From Pseudomonadota bacterium (lineage in GTDB: Bacteria; Pseudomonadota; Alphaproteobacteria; Sphingomonadales; Sphingomonadaceae), in assembly GCA_029779535.1 (NCBI GenBank), contig JAKPAG010000125.1:35527-99526 (forward strand): DNA of 64,000 nucleotides. The letters are read 5' to 3'. Positions 38,560 to 47,495 of this stretch are shown piece by piece. Numbering within the stretch: position 1 is the first letter of the stretch; each line of letters opens with the position of its first letter. A program made the position numbers and the translations under genes. Below the pieces are notes generated by a model. The model searched no databases, was not told the DNA's origin, and was given only the letters and a program-made list of their open reading frames with translations.

Positions 38560-39468
38560 ATGATGCAGGACTTCGTTGGCCAAGTTGCCTTCATCACCGG
38601 CGGCGCTTCGGGCGCGGGGCTGGGCCAGGCCAAGGTGTTCGGCCGCTCCGGATGCAAGGTGGTGATCGCGGACATCCGCCAGGACGCGGTGGACCAGGCG
38701 CTGGCCGCGCTGCGCGGTGAAGGAATCGAATGCCACGGCATCCAGCTCGATATCACTGACCGCGCCGCCTATGCCGCCGCTGCGGACGAGGTGGAGCGCG
38801 TGTTCGGCCAAGCCCCGACGCTGCTGTTCAACACCGCCGGGGTCAACAATTTCGGACCGATCGAAAAGACCACCTATGGCGATTTCGACTGGCTGATCGG
38901 GGTCAACCTGGGCGGCGTGGTAAACGGCATGGTGACCTTCGTGCCGCGCATGATCGCCAGCGGCAAGCCGTGCCACGTGGTCACCGTGGCCTCGCTCGGC
39001 GGGTTCACCGGCTCGGCGCTGGCCGGGCCCTATTCGGCGGCCAAGGCCGCGGTGATCAACCTGATGGAAGGCTATGCCCAGGGGCTGGAAAAGTACGACA
39101 TCGGCGTTTCGGTAGTGTGCCCTGCCAACATCAAGTCGAACATCGCCGAAGCCACCCTGACCCGCAGCGCGCAGTATGGCGACAGCGGCTATGTCGAAGG
39201 GCCGGAGGCAATCGCCTCGCTCCATTCGATCTACCAGCACGGGATGGAACCCGAAGTGCTGGCCGCGCACATCATGCAGGGGATCCGCGATAAGGCGCTT
39301 TACATCATCCCCTATCCCGAAACGAAGGACATGCTGGCGGCGCACTTTGCCCGGATCGTCGATGCAATCCCCCAGCTCGACACCGATCCCGAAGGGGCGA
39401 AGAAGCGCACAGATGCGCTGATGGAATGGGCCCGGGGCGGCGCCAAGGTGTTTACACCCGGCGCCTGA
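38560..39468 (+). CDS. Short-chain dehydrogenase/reductase
   Basis: A 302-residue SDR. The cofactor motif TGGASGAG is at residues 13-20 and the catalytic Ser145 (VTVASLGGF), Tyr158 and Lys162 (YSAAK) are intact. Asp38 after the second strand (VVIADIRQD) suggests NAD preference over NADP. The substrate is unknown. Two adjacent ATGs (38560 and 38563) follow GGGAGAGC; the frame runs open far upstream through the metallo-hydrolase gene out of frame, and that extension is rejected. It converges on the lipoprotein hydrolase. Confidence 0.9.
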   Translation: MMQDFVGQVAFITGGASGAGLGQAKVFGRSGCKVVIADIRQDAVDQALAALRGEGIECHGIQLDITDRAAYAAAADEVERVFGQAPTLLFNTAGVNNFGPIEKTTYGDFDWLIGVNLGGVVNGMVTFVPRMIASGKPCHVVTVASLGGFTGSALAGPYSAAKAAVINLMEGYAQGLEKYDIGVSVVCPANIKSNIAEATLTRSAQYGDSGYVEGPEAIASLHSIYQHGMEPEVLAAHIMQGIRDKALYIIPYPETKDMLAAHFARIVDAIPQLDTDPEGAKKRTDALMEWARGGAKVFTPGA

Positions 39469-39470
39469 CC

Positions 39471-40562
39471 TTAGCGCTCGAGCGGGCATCCCTCGGGCTT
39501 GCCGGGCAGCACTTTTGCTGCCCACAGCACGCAGGCGGCCCGTTCGCGATCGGCCAGATACGTCGCCAATTCATGGCTCGGCTGGCTGAATTCGAGGGAC
39601 TGGAACAGTGCGCTGGCCGCACCCTTGCCGAAGGCGGCCGTCGTCCGCGCAATGAAATCGCGGTTGCCGCCAAGCCGGGTGTCTCCGCCCAGCGTATCGG
39701 GCAGGTTCAGCCCCTTGCCGTGTTTGGTGACCGCAGGATCGCGCGGGTTCCAGGCGACGTAGAACCGGGTCAGGGCAGCAAACCGGGCCGGATCAAGCGG
39801 TTCGCGTCCGATGCCCAACTGCCCGCCACCGACCGCCGGGGCAAAAGCCGCAATCCGCACGTCCGAAAGGTTCGAAGGGACTGGCGGCGGTATCTTCCCG
39901 CCGGAACAGCGCATCGCCGCCCAGCCCTTTGCCGGTTCCGACACCGCATCGAGGGCCGCAGCACCGCCCAGGCTATGCGCGACAATGCTGACTTCGGTCC
40001 CCTGATCGAACCGCGCCAGCAGGTCACGCAGGCCGCATTGCGCCATCCGCTCGGCATTGCCGCGGGCACGAGGGAACAGGCCAACCGGATAGGGAACCTT
40101 GCCGCCGGCGCGGTGCAGCGCGTCCCAATAGACTTCGACGTAGCGCTGGTCCGGCGCGGCCCCCTGATCGTCCAGCCACTGCCGCGTCGCGGCGAATTTG
40201 CCCCGGAAGCTGCCGAAGCTGTTGTTGAACCCCATGATCAGCAAGACGACCCGGCCTTGCGGCGCGATCCGCCGCGCCGCCTCTGCCAGGATTGCCGCGC
40301 GGTCATACGGCTGGCCGGCCTTGGCCAGCCCCTTTGCCAGGCCAAAGTGACGCTGCTTGGCAAGATCGGCAGGCAGCAGTGCCAGGGCCGCCGGATCGGC
40401 GTCAAGCGGCCAGGGATCGCCATTCTCGTCGAACACGATCCGCACCACACCCGGCGGCGGGGGATCCATGTAGTCGCGCGCCGGCAGGCTGTGAAAGGCA
40501 ACACAGCCTGACAGAACAAGCAGCAGCGCCAACGCGCCTAACGAACGAAAGATCGGCGGCAT
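39471..40562 (-). CDS. Predicted lipoprotein alpha/beta hydrolase
   Basis: A 363-residue precursor with a lipobox (LLLVLSGC, Cys20) and an alpha/beta-hydrolase core. The nucleophile elbow is VAHSLGG (Ser197), preceded by VVLLIMGFNNSFGSF, which would be the oxyanion/first strand region. It is most like uncharacterised lipase/esterase-type proteins. It should be anchored to the periplasmic face of a membrane. It overlaps the end of the methyltransferase gene by one base (TAATG), so the two are likely one transcript. Confidence 0.82.
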   Translation of the reverse strand: MPPIFRSLGALALLLVLSGCVAFHSLPARDYMDPPPPGVVRIVFDENGDPWPLDADPAALALLPADLAKQRHFGLAKGLAKAGQPYDRAAILAEAARRIAPQGRVVLLIMGFNNSFGSFRGKFAATRQWLDDQGAAPDQRYVEVYWDALHRAGGKVPYPVGLFPRARGNAERMAQCGLRDLLARFDQGTEVSIVAHSLGGAAALDAVSEPAKGWAAMRCSGGKIPPPVPSNLSDVRIAAFAPAVGGGQLGIGREPLDPARFAALTRFYVAWNPRDPAVTKHGKGLNLPDTLGGDTRLGGNRDFIARTTAAFGKGAASALFQSLEFSQPSHELATYLADRERAACVLWAAKVLPGKPEGCPLER

Positions 40563-41194
40563 TACTCCGCCTTAGTCGCCTCGCCCCATTCCATCCACCC
40601 GGCAAAGCGCGGCATCTTCGGGGCATAGCGCTGGCCCAGTACGTTCATGGCAAAGCCCTGCTGGGCAATCGCGGCGCTGACCGGGCGGGTCAGGTGGCAG
40701 CCGCCGGCCAGCTTCTTCCAGACCGGCTCGATCCGGTTCTGCCACTTTTGCACCCCGGCATCGGGCGCGCGGCCGTGTTCGGCATAGAGCAGCCGCCCGC
40801 CCGGCTTCAGGATCCGGCGCAATTCACGCACCGTTTGCATCTGATCGCAGACCGAGCAGAGGGTAAAAGTGCAGACCACCGTATCGAAACTCTCGTCCTC
40901 GAACGGGATCGCCTCGCCAAAGCCCTGGCGGATGTCCGCTTGCCAGCCTTTGCCGGCCACGGCCGCTCGGGTGTATTCCAGCCCCTTGGCCGACGGGTCC
41001 ATGCCAAAAAACGCGGTAACTCTTGCCCTGTCATAGAACTGCTGGTTGATCCCGCCGCCGCAGCCGATCTCGAACACCTTGCCGCTGGCCAGCGGCACCA
41101 CCTTTTCGCGCATCTTCATGATCGCGGGCGACGAACAGGCGCACTGGATGAAGCGCGGCACCACGTGTTCATCATACCACTTGGCAAAACCCAT
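40562..41194 (-). CDS. Class I SAM-dependent methyltransferase
   Basis: A 210-residue methyltransferase of the UbiE/Methyltransf_11 type. Motif I is VFEIGCGGGINQQFYD at about 40-55, FGMDPSAKGLEYT follows as the acidic loop, and FDTVVCTFTLCSVCD and LKPGGRLLYAEHG are the later motifs. Its small size and the phospholipid-methyltransferase look suggest a small-molecule or lipid substrate, but this is unproven. The ATG at 41194 follows AAGGGGAG; the frame upstream is an antisense shadow of the dehalogenase gene. It is divergent from that gene. Confidence 0.87.
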   Translation of the reverse strand: MGFAKWYDEHVVPRFIQCACSSPAIMKMREKVVPLASGKVFEIGCGGGINQQFYDRARVTAFFGMDPSAKGLEYTRAAVAGKGWQADIRQGFGEAIPFEDESFDTVVCTFTLCSVCDQMQTVRELRRILKPGGRLLYAEHGRAPDAGVQKWQNRIEPVWKKLAGGCHLTRPVSAAIAQQGFAMNVLGQRYAPKMPRFAGWMEWGEATKAE

Positions 41195-41263
41195 GCCGCT
41201 CCCCTTCCCTGCCCCGTGTTTGCGCGCCATGATGCCACAAAACAGGCTGGGGGAAAGAGGATC

Positions 41264-42154
41264 ATGCACGTCTATCGCACGCCGGAGGAACGCTTTGCCG
41301 CCCTGCCCGACTTTCCTTTCGCGCCGCATTACCTGACGCTGCGCGACGGGCTTCGGGTCCACTACCTTGATGAAGGGCCGCGCGACGGTCCGGTGGTGTT
41401 CCTGCTGCATGGCGAGCCAACCTGGTGCTACCTGTTCCGCCACATGATCCCGCCCCTGGTGGCGCAAGGTTTCCGGGTCGTCGCGCCCGACCTGATCGGC
41501 TTCGGAAAGAGCGACAAGCCGCTGGCACGCGGGGCCTATTCCTATGCCGGACAGGTCGCCTGGATGCGCGAATGGATCGAGGCGCTGGACCTTCGCGGCA
41601 TGACGCTGGGCTGCCAGGACTGGGGCAGCCTGATCGGCCTGCGGCTGGCGGCGGAAATGCCCGAACGGTTCCACGGCGTCGCCCTGTCGAACGGCGGCCT
41701 GCCCGATGGCCAGGAGCCGCCGCGCGCCTTTGCCATCTGGCGCGCCTTTTCGCGCTACAGCCCGGTATTCCCGATCGGCGGCATTGTGAAGCGCGGGACA
41801 AAGCGGGCGCTCTCGCCGCTGGAAGTCGCCGCTTACGATGCGCCCTTCCCCACCCGCGCCAGCAAGGCCGCAACGCGGGTCTATCCGGGCCTGGTGCCCT
41901 TCGCCGGCAATCCCGCCGTGCCCGACCAGCTGCGCGCCTGGGAGGTATTCCGGCGCTGGGACAAGCCATTCCTGTGCTGCTTTGCCGATGGCGACCCGAT
42001 CACCCGCGGCGGCGACGCGGTGTGGCTGGAGCGTGTGCCGGGAACGCGCGGCATGGCGCACCGCACCCTGCACGGTGGCCACTTCATCCAGGAGGATGAC
42101 CCCGCCGGTTTCGCCGCCGCAATTGCCGAGGTGGCGCGCACCCGCCCCGGCTGA
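41264..42154 (+). CDS. Haloalkane dehalogenase (HLD subfamily I-like)
   Basis: A 296-residue alpha/beta hydrolase. The oxyanion motif HGEPTW is at 49-54, the nucleophile Asp119 lies in CQDWGS, and the adjacent Trp120 plus Trp159 in the cap match the two halide-binding tryptophans of Xanthobacter DhlA. Asp244 and His273 (GGHFIQED) complete the triad in the subfamily I positions. It should hydrolyse carbon-halogen bonds of small alkanes, although many relatives have unknown natural substrates. The ATG at 41264 follows GGGAAAGAGG; the long upstream frame is rejected. Confidence 0.88.
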   Translation: MHVYRTPEERFAALPDFPFAPHYLTLRDGLRVHYLDEGPRDGPVVFLLHGEPTWCYLFRHMIPPLVAQGFRVVAPDLIGFGKSDKPLARGAYSYAGQVAWMREWIEALDLRGMTLGCQDWGSLIGLRLAAEMPERFHGVALSNGGLPDGQEPPRAFAIWRAFSRYSPVFPIGGIVKRGTKRALSPLEVAAYDAPFPTRASKAATRVYPGLVPFAGNPAVPDQLRAWEVFRRWDKPFLCCFADGDPITRGGDAVWLERVPGTRGMAHRTLHGGHFIQEDDPAGFAAAIAEVARTRPG

Positions 42155-42240
42155 CGCCCGGAGCAGGACCGAAATGAGTTAACAAGTTATTGTCGTCATT
42201 CAGCTTCTCGTTTAGTCCTCATGGGCGAGACGCGAATCCC

Positions 42241-42765
42241 ATGGCGACCAATCCGACCCATCACGAACCTTTACCCCAACTCACGACAAAGCAGCGTGAA
42301 GTGATGGCGCTTGTCGCGGACAATCGCACCAGCAAGGAAATCGCGGGCCTGCTGGGCATCTCGGAATCGGCGGTCAACCAGCGGATCGAAATGATCCGCA
42401 CCCGCCTGGGCGGGATTCCCCGCGGAGAACTGGCCCGGCTCTATCGCCAGGAATTTGCCCGAAACCGTGCGATTTCCGCGACTTTCCCGCCAAACTGGCA
42501 GAAAATTCAGGTTCCGGAACAGGCCGCCGCCGGGCAGGAAAGTGTCACGGAAAGTAGCTCCGAGCCTGAGGCGGTCGGGTCGCAAACAGGATCGCCCGGG
42601 ATCGGAGATGGGTCGCAGCTTTCCTCACCCTCGTTCCTCCCGGGTGGGCCGGAATGGCTCACCCGGGAGCATCCTGTGATGGCTCTGCTGCGCGCCGCCG
42701 CGATCGCTTCCATCGTCGTTGCAGGCATGGCGATTGCCGCCGAAGTGACCCAGCTGGTCAGCTAA
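42241..42765 (+). CDS. LuxR-type HTH protein with C-terminal membrane helix
   Basis: A 174-residue protein. Residues about 12-65 form a LuxR/GerE-type helix-turn-helix (LTTKQREVMALVADNRTSKEIAGLLGISESAVNQRIEMIRTRL). A Ser/Gly/Pro-rich linker follows, and residues about 145-170 form a single hydrophobic helix (LLRAAAIASIVVAGMAIAAEV). There is no receiver or autoinducer domain. The arrangement suggests a tail-anchored DNA-binding regulator. The target genes are unknown; sdhB follows 95 nt downstream. The ATG at 42241 is preferred over an in-frame ATG 17 codons upstream. Confidence 0.82.
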   Translation: MATNPTHHEPLPQLTTKQREVMALVADNRTSKEIAGLLGISESAVNQRIEMIRTRLGGIPRGELARLYRQEFARNRAISATFPPNWQKIQVPEQAAAGQESVTESSSEPEAVGSQTGSPGIGDGSQLSSPSFLPGGPEWLTREHPVMALLRAAAIASIVVAGMAIAAEVTQLVS

Positions 42766-42860
42766 GGCCAATTTCCCGCAACTGCCCGCTTGCCCCGCCG
42801 CGCTGAATCGGTAAGGAGAGCCGCAAAGGCGGTATGCCGCATCAGCGAACAGGGACGATC

Positions 42861-43643
42861 ATGGCCAGTTTCTCTCTTCCCGCAAACAGCAAGATCAACG
42901 GCAAGGGCCGGCATCACGCCGCAGCCGAAGCAGCGCGGGTGAAGAAGTTCACCGTCTATCGCTATGATCCCGACAGCGGCGAGAATCCCCGCTACGACAC
43001 GTTCGAGATCGATCTCGACAAGTGCGGACCGATGGTGCTCGACGCGCTGATCAAGATGAAGTCGGAAATGGACCCGACGCTGACCTTCCGCCGCTCGTGC
43101 CGCGAAGGGATCTGCGGCTCCTGCGCGATGAACATGAACGGCCGCAACGGCCTTGCCTGCACCACCGCGATCGAAGATCTGAAGGGCGACGTGCGGATTA
43201 CTCCGCTGCCGCACATGGAAGTGATCAAGGACCTGGTTCCCGATTTCACCCACTTCTATGCCCAGTACGCTTCGATCCGGCCCTGGCTGCAGACCGTCAG
43301 CACTACCCCTTCGGGCAAGGAACGCCTGCAGAGCCCCGAACAGCGCGAAAAGCTGGACGGTCTGTACGAATGCATCCTGTGCGCTTGCTGCTCGACCTCG
43401 TGCCCGAGCTATTGGTGGAACAGCGACAAGTTCCTCGGTCCGGCGATCCTGCTCCAGGCCTATCGCTGGCTGGCCGACAGCCGCGACGAAATGACCGGTG
43501 AGCGGCTGGACGAGCTGGAAGATCCCTTCCGTCTCTATCGCTGCCACACGATCATGAATTGCGCCAACGTCTGCCCCAAGGGCCTGTCGCCGGCCCGCGC
43601 GATCGCTGAAATCAAGAAGATGCAGGCCGAACGGCACGTCTAA
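42861..43643 (+). CDS. sdhB: Succinate dehydrogenase iron-sulfur subunit
   Basis: A 260-residue SdhB of complex II. The plant-type 2Fe-2S cysteines are in [14 protein letters not shown] (C80, C85, C88) with C100, the 4Fe-4S motif is [11 protein letters not shown] and the 3Fe-4S cysteines are in [15 protein letters not shown]. It passes electrons from the FAD subunit to quinone. The ATG at 42861 is preferred over one 27 nt upstream. sdhC, sdhD and sdhA are not adjacent; the upstream neighbour is the HTH gene, so the sdh genes must be split, with the rest outside the window. Confidence 0.96.
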   Translation: MASFSLPANSKINGKGRHHAAAEAARVKKFTVYRYDPDSGENPRYDTFEIDLDKCGPMVLDALIKMKSEMDPTLTFRRSCREGICGSCAMNMNGRNGLACTTAIEDLKGDVRITPLPHMEVIKDLVPDFTHFYAQYASIRPWLQTVSTTPSGKERLQSPEQREKLDGLYECILCACCSTSCPSYWWNSDKFLGPAILLQAYRWLADSRDEMTGERLDELEDPFRLYRCHTIMNCANVCPKGLSPARAIAEIKKMQAERHV

Positions 43644-44108
43644 GTGGAAGACGGAACGAAGATCCGCCACGTTCCCGATCCGGACAATCCGGGCTGGCAC
43701 ACCTGGAACCTGGCAGACAACACGCGCTTCAATGCCCAGACCATGGGACACATGCTGGTGCGCAAGGACAGCGACACGCTGTGCCGGGTCCGCATGTTCC
43801 CCGAACGGCGCCACACCAACCTGCTCGACATGGTTCACGGCGCGATCACCCTGGCGCTGATGGACGTGGCCCTGTTCGCGTCGATGCGCATCCTGCTGGG
43901 CGGTGACGCCGGCGGATCGGTGACGCTGGACCTGTCCAGCCAGTTCATCGGCGCCGGGCGGCCCGGCGTGCCGCTGGACGCGCTGGTCGAAGTGATGCGC
44001 GAGACGAAGCGGCTGGTCTTCCTGCGCGGCACCGTGGTCCAGGGCGAGAACGACGAACACCTGGTGGCATCGTTCTCGGGGATCGTGCGCAAACCTTCGG
44101 GCAAATGA
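43644..44108 (+). CDS. Hotdog-fold thioesterase (PaaI family)
   Basis: A 154-residue protein with the PaaI-type hotdog signature around NLLDMVHGAITLALMDVALFASM (about 61-83) and SVTLDLSSQFIGAGRPG as the next strand. Members hydrolyse acyl-CoA thioesters, often of aromatic acids. It starts with a GTG immediately after the sdhB stop, and its end overlaps zapE by 4 nt, so it belongs to an sdhB-thioesterase-zapE unit. The substrate is unknown. Confidence 0.85.
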   Translation: MEDGTKIRHVPDPDNPGWHTWNLADNTRFNAQTMGHMLVRKDSDTLCRVRMFPERRHTNLLDMVHGAITLALMDVALFASMRILLGGDAGGSVTLDLSSQFIGAGRPGVPLDALVEVMRETKRLVFLRGTVVQGENDEHLVASFSGIVRKPSGK

Positions 44109-45220
44109 CCCGGATCATCGCCCGCTACGATGAACTGGTCGCGGCCGGCGAACTGCGGCCCGATCCGGAACAGCGCGCGGCGGCGGCCAAGCTGGATCAC
44201 TTGCAGCACCAGTTGCAGGCGGCACCTTCAGGCGGGCTGCTCGGCAAGCTGTTTGGCCGCAAGGCGCCGACACCGGCGCGCGGCCTTTACCTGTGGGGCG
44301 GCGTCGGGCGCGGCAAGTCGATGCTGATGGACCTGTTCCATGACTGCCTGACCATCCCCGAAAAGCGCCGCGTGCACTTCCACGCCTTCATGCTGGAGGT
44401 CCACGCCCGCCTGCGCGACGCGCGCAAGAGCGAGAGCGGAGATCCCATCCCGCCCGTGGCAGCAGCCATCGCCGAGGGCCTGCGGGTGCTGGCCTTCGAC
44501 GAAATGGTGGTCAACAATTCCGCCGACGCGATGATCATGAGCCGGCTGTTCACCGCGCTGATCGAACGCCACGGCCTGGTCATCGTCACCACCAGCAATC
44601 GCGCCCCGTCCGAGCTCTACAAGGACGGTCTCAACCGCGAGCATTTCCTGCCGTTCATTGCCCTGATCGAGCGCGAACTTGACGTGCTGGCGCTGAACGG
44701 CCCGGTCGATTACCGGCTCGAACGGCTGGCGGGTATGGCCACCTGGCACACCCCGCTGGGCGATGCGGCGACCGCCCAGGTGCGCGAAGCCTTCTTCCGC
44801 CTGACTGACTATCCGCCCGAGGACAGCGCCCATGTTCCTTCGGCCGAACTCGATGTCGGCGGGGGGCGAATGCTGCGCGTGCCCAAGTGCCTCAAGGGCG
44901 TCGCGGTATTCAGCTTCAAGAAGCTGTGCGGCGAAGCCCGCGGCGCGCCGGACTACCTGGCCATCGCGCAGACCTATCACACCGTGATCCTGGTCGGCAT
45001 TCCTCGCATGAGCCCGGAAAACCGCAACGAGGCGGCGCGCTTCGTGACGCTGATCGACGCGCTCTACGAACACAAGGTCAAGCTGCTCGCCACCGCCGAT
45101 GCCGAGCCCGAGCAGCTCTATGCAGCCGGTGATGGACGGTTCGAATTCGACCGCACGATCAGCCGGCTGATGGAAATGCAGAGCGCGGACTACCTCGCCG
45201 CCGGTCACGGCGAGGAATAG
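44105..45220 (+). CDS. zapE: Cell division protein ZapE (AFG1-like ATPase)
   Basis: A 371-residue AAA-type P-loop ATPase. Walker A is GGVGRGKSM at 65-73, followed by the family motif RVHFHAFMLEVHARL, Walker B LAFDEMVVNN and sensor VTTSNRAPSELYKDG. ZapE/AFG1 associates with the Z-ring in E. coli and with mitochondrial protein quality control in eukaryotes. It overlaps the thioesterase gene by 4 nt and converges on the TonB receptor gene. Confidence 0.94.
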   Translation: MTRIIARYDELVAAGELRPDPEQRAAAAKLDHLQHQLQAAPSGGLLGKLFGRKAPTPARGLYLWGGVGRGKSMLMDLFHDCLTIPEKRRVHFHAFMLEVHARLRDARKSESGDPIPPVAAAIAEGLRVLAFDEMVVNNSADAMIMSRLFTALIERHGLVIVTTSNRAPSELYKDGLNREHFLPFIALIERELDVLALNGPVDYRLERLAGMATWHTPLGDAATAQVREAFFRLTDYPPEDSAHVPSAELDVGGGRMLRVPKCLKGVAVFSFKKLCGEARGAPDYLAIAQTYHTVILVGIPRMSPENRNEAARFVTLIDALYEHKVKLLATADAEPEQLYAAGDGRFEFDRTISRLMEMQSADYLAAGHGEE

Positions 45221-45233
45221 CCGTCCGCCGGGC

Positions 45234-47327
45234 TCAGATCTCCAACCGCGCGGTGATCCGGATATCCCGGCCGGCAAGGGGAGCATAGTCCTTGAGGAAC
45301 GAGGCGTGGCGCCGCGCCGTCACGTCGAACAGGTTGTTGGCGCTCACCACGAAGCTGAGCGGGCGTTCCTTGCCCCAGGGCCGGAACGCGACCTGTGCGT
45401 TGACCATGGTATAGCCGGGAGTCGCCGTCTCAAACGCTGCAACGCGGTCCTGCCCGGTCACCCGCTCGACCTCGGCACGCAGGTCCCAGTTGGGCGATTT
45501 GGCGGAAACCCCGCCCAGCACCCGCAGCGGCGGAATGCGCGGGGCGGGCCCCGCACCGGTGATGGTGGCATGGACATAATCGGCCAGGGCATCGGCCTTG
45601 ATCGTCCAGATTCCCGGACGCGCCAAGGTGACATCAAGCTGCGCCTCGAACCCATAGAGCCGCGCATTGGCCTGACTGATCCGGTATTCCGGCAATCCGT
45701 CAACGATCGCGCCGCTGCGCGCCTCGTAGATGAAGTTGTCGAACCAGGAATGGTAGGCGCTCAGTTCCAGATCGAAGGCATCGCCGCTGCCACGCACCAC
45801 CAGTTCGGCGCTCTTGGCGCGTTCCATCCGCAGCAGGGGGTTGCCGACTTCGTAGGATTCGGTCCCGTGGTGCGGGCCATTGGCGAACAGTTCCTCAGCC
45901 GACGGGGCGCGTTCAGCCTGCGACAGGTTGATCCCGATCTTCCAGCCCGGTGCCACGTCCAGAGCCCCGCCAACCGAGGCTGACAAGGCATCAAAGCTGC
46001 GCTGCCCGCTGAAGAACTGCGGCTGGGCCGCGACAGGCTTGGCCGTTTGACGGGTTTGCTCGTAACGCAGTCCCGCCTCGAGCCTGAACTGGCCGAGTTC
46101 AAGCTGCTGAACCGTAAAGAACCCGACCTGACTGGTCGCATTGCGCGGCAGGTAAGCCTCATCGCCGATCACATTGAAATCGCGCAGCACGAATTGCACG
46201 CCGCTGCCGCCCTTCCAGCCTCCCTTCGCTGCCTGGGTCAGTTCCAGGCGGCCTTCCTGACCGGTGCTGAGAAAACGGGTGCCGATCACCCCTGACGGGT
46301 CGATTTCAGCATGGGTGTAGTCGCCATAGGCATAACGCAGCGCAATCTTGTCGAGCCAGTCACCGCCGGTGATGATCTCCGCACGCGCGTCAAGCCGATC
46401 CTGCTTGAGGTGGAGAACCGGCTCCTCCTGCTCCTGTCCATCCTGCGTGGCGAGGCGCGGCGGAACACCGTAGCGGCTGTCGAAATGGCTGTAAGCCACA
46501 CCGATGCTGCCGCCGTCGTTGATATAGGCAAGGCCGGTCCCAGCAGACCAGGTGCGCACCGCACTGTTGGGCAGGCGATCCTTCACCGCGGCATTGCCCG
46601 CAAAATCGATCTCCGGGTCATGTGGCAACAGGCTGGTTGCCAACGCCTCGGCGCGCAGCGCCGGGGTCAGGGTATAGCCGCCAATGCGCAGGTCGCCGGT
46701 GCGAGCATAGGAGCCATCGGCGTGAAGCACCCAGCCTCCGCCCAAGCCCACGTCGGCCGACCCGGCAAGCGAGCGTTCATCGGCGGCCGAGCCGTAACTG
46801 GCCAGCGCCGCAAGGTGCAGCGGCTCATCAGGCACTTCGACAGGAATGCGGTGATCGATCACGTTGACCACCCCGCCGATCGCCGCCGATCCGTATTGCA
46901 GCGATTGCGGCCCGCGCAGCACTTCGATCTTGTGCGCCAGCAGCGGGTTTACCGCGGGTGCATGGTCGGCCGAAGTGTTCGACACGTCGATCGAACCGAT
47001 GCCGTTGGTGAGCAGGCGTACGCGCTCGCCCTGCAGGCCGCGCAGGACCGGACGCGAAGCCCCAGGCCCGAACGAGGTTGCCGTGACGCCTGGCGTGCGC
47101 GCCAAGGTTTCGCCGATGCTGGTGCGCAGCGAGCCAGTAAGTTCCTCGCCGCTCAGCACGGCCACGCCGGACAGCACGTCCTTGCGCGACACCTGCACCG
47201 CGCCGGTGACAACGATGTCCTGGTCATCATGAGTGTGATAGGCATTGTCCTGTGCATCTTGCGCCGCAGCCGGAGCTGCCACGGCCACCAGGGCAAGGAC
47301 GGAAGAGACGGAAATGAAGGTGCGCAT
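45234..47327 (-). CDS. TonB-dependent receptor, ZnuD-like (probable zinc uptake)
   Basis: A 697-residue outer-membrane receptor with signal peptide (MRTFISVSSVLALVAVAAPAAAQ), a short His/Asp-rich segment (AYHTHDDQDIVVTGA) containing a TonB-box-like stretch, a plug domain (about 60-170, RGLQGERVRLLTNGIGSID, EVLRGPQSLQYGSAAIGGVVNVID) and a 22-strand barrel ending in Ile after ITARLEI. The plug resembles the ZnuD zinc receptors. The Zur-box-like palindrome 47 bp before the start supports zinc-controlled uptake, but the substrate remains inferred. Confidence 0.87.
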   Translation of the reverse strand: MRTFISVSSVLALVAVAAPAAAQDAQDNAYHTHDDQDIVVTGAVQVSRKDVLSGVAVLSGEELTGSLRTSIGETLARTPGVTATSFGPGASRPVLRGLQGERVRLLTNGIGSIDVSNTSADHAPAVNPLLAHKIEVLRGPQSLQYGSAAIGGVVNVIDHRIPVEVPDEPLHLAALASYGSAADERSLAGSADVGLGGGWVLHADGSYARTGDLRIGGYTLTPALRAEALATSLLPHDPEIDFAGNAAVKDRLPNSAVRTWSAGTGLAYINDGGSIGVAYSHFDSRYGVPPRLATQDGQEQEEPVLHLKQDRLDARAEIITGGDWLDKIALRYAYGDYTHAEIDPSGVIGTRFLSTGQEGRLELTQAAKGGWKGGSGVQFVLRDFNVIGDEAYLPRNATSQVGFFTVQQLELGQFRLEAGLRYEQTRQTAKPVAAQPQFFSGQRSFDALSASVGGALDVAPGWKIGINLSQAERAPSAEELFANGPHHGTESYEVGNPLLRMERAKSAELVVRGSGDAFDLELSAYHSWFDNFIYEARSGAIVDGLPEYRISQANARLYGFEAQLDVTLARPGIWTIKADALADYVHATITGAGPAPRIPPLRVLGGVSAKSPNWDLRAEVERVTGQDRVAAFETATPGYTMVNAQVAFRPWGKERPLSFVVSANNLFDVTARRHASFLKDYAPLAGRDIRITARLEI

Positions 47328-47373
47328 TGCGACTCCGCGTTGACATGACGAGTGGCCGCCTAGCATTGTCAGC

Positions 47374-47391
47374 TTTATGTTACAACATTAC
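47374..47391 (-). promoter_or_regulatory. Zur-box-like operator
   Basis: The minus-strand sequence GTAATGTTGTAACATAAA contains the near-palindrome ATGTT-GT-AACAT, which differs at one central base from the ATGTTATAACAT core known for proteobacterial Zur boxes. It lies 47 bp upstream of the receptor start, where it would cover the promoter, and within the divergent region shared with the pirin gene. Binding by Zur is inferred. Confidence 0.6.
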
Positions 47392-47495
47392 ATATCACTT
47401 GCGTTCGTCGCTGGTCGCACCTCTTGAACTGGTCAGCAGAAATCCCATTTGCACAGCATACCGGCGTCAACTTCCCGCCGATGTGGAACCCTGAC

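Noticed and set aside
40292..41263. Long N-terminal extension of the dehalogenase frame.
   Set aside because: It runs antisense to the lipoprotein hydrolase and methyltransferase genes; the family start and ribosome-binding site are at 41264.
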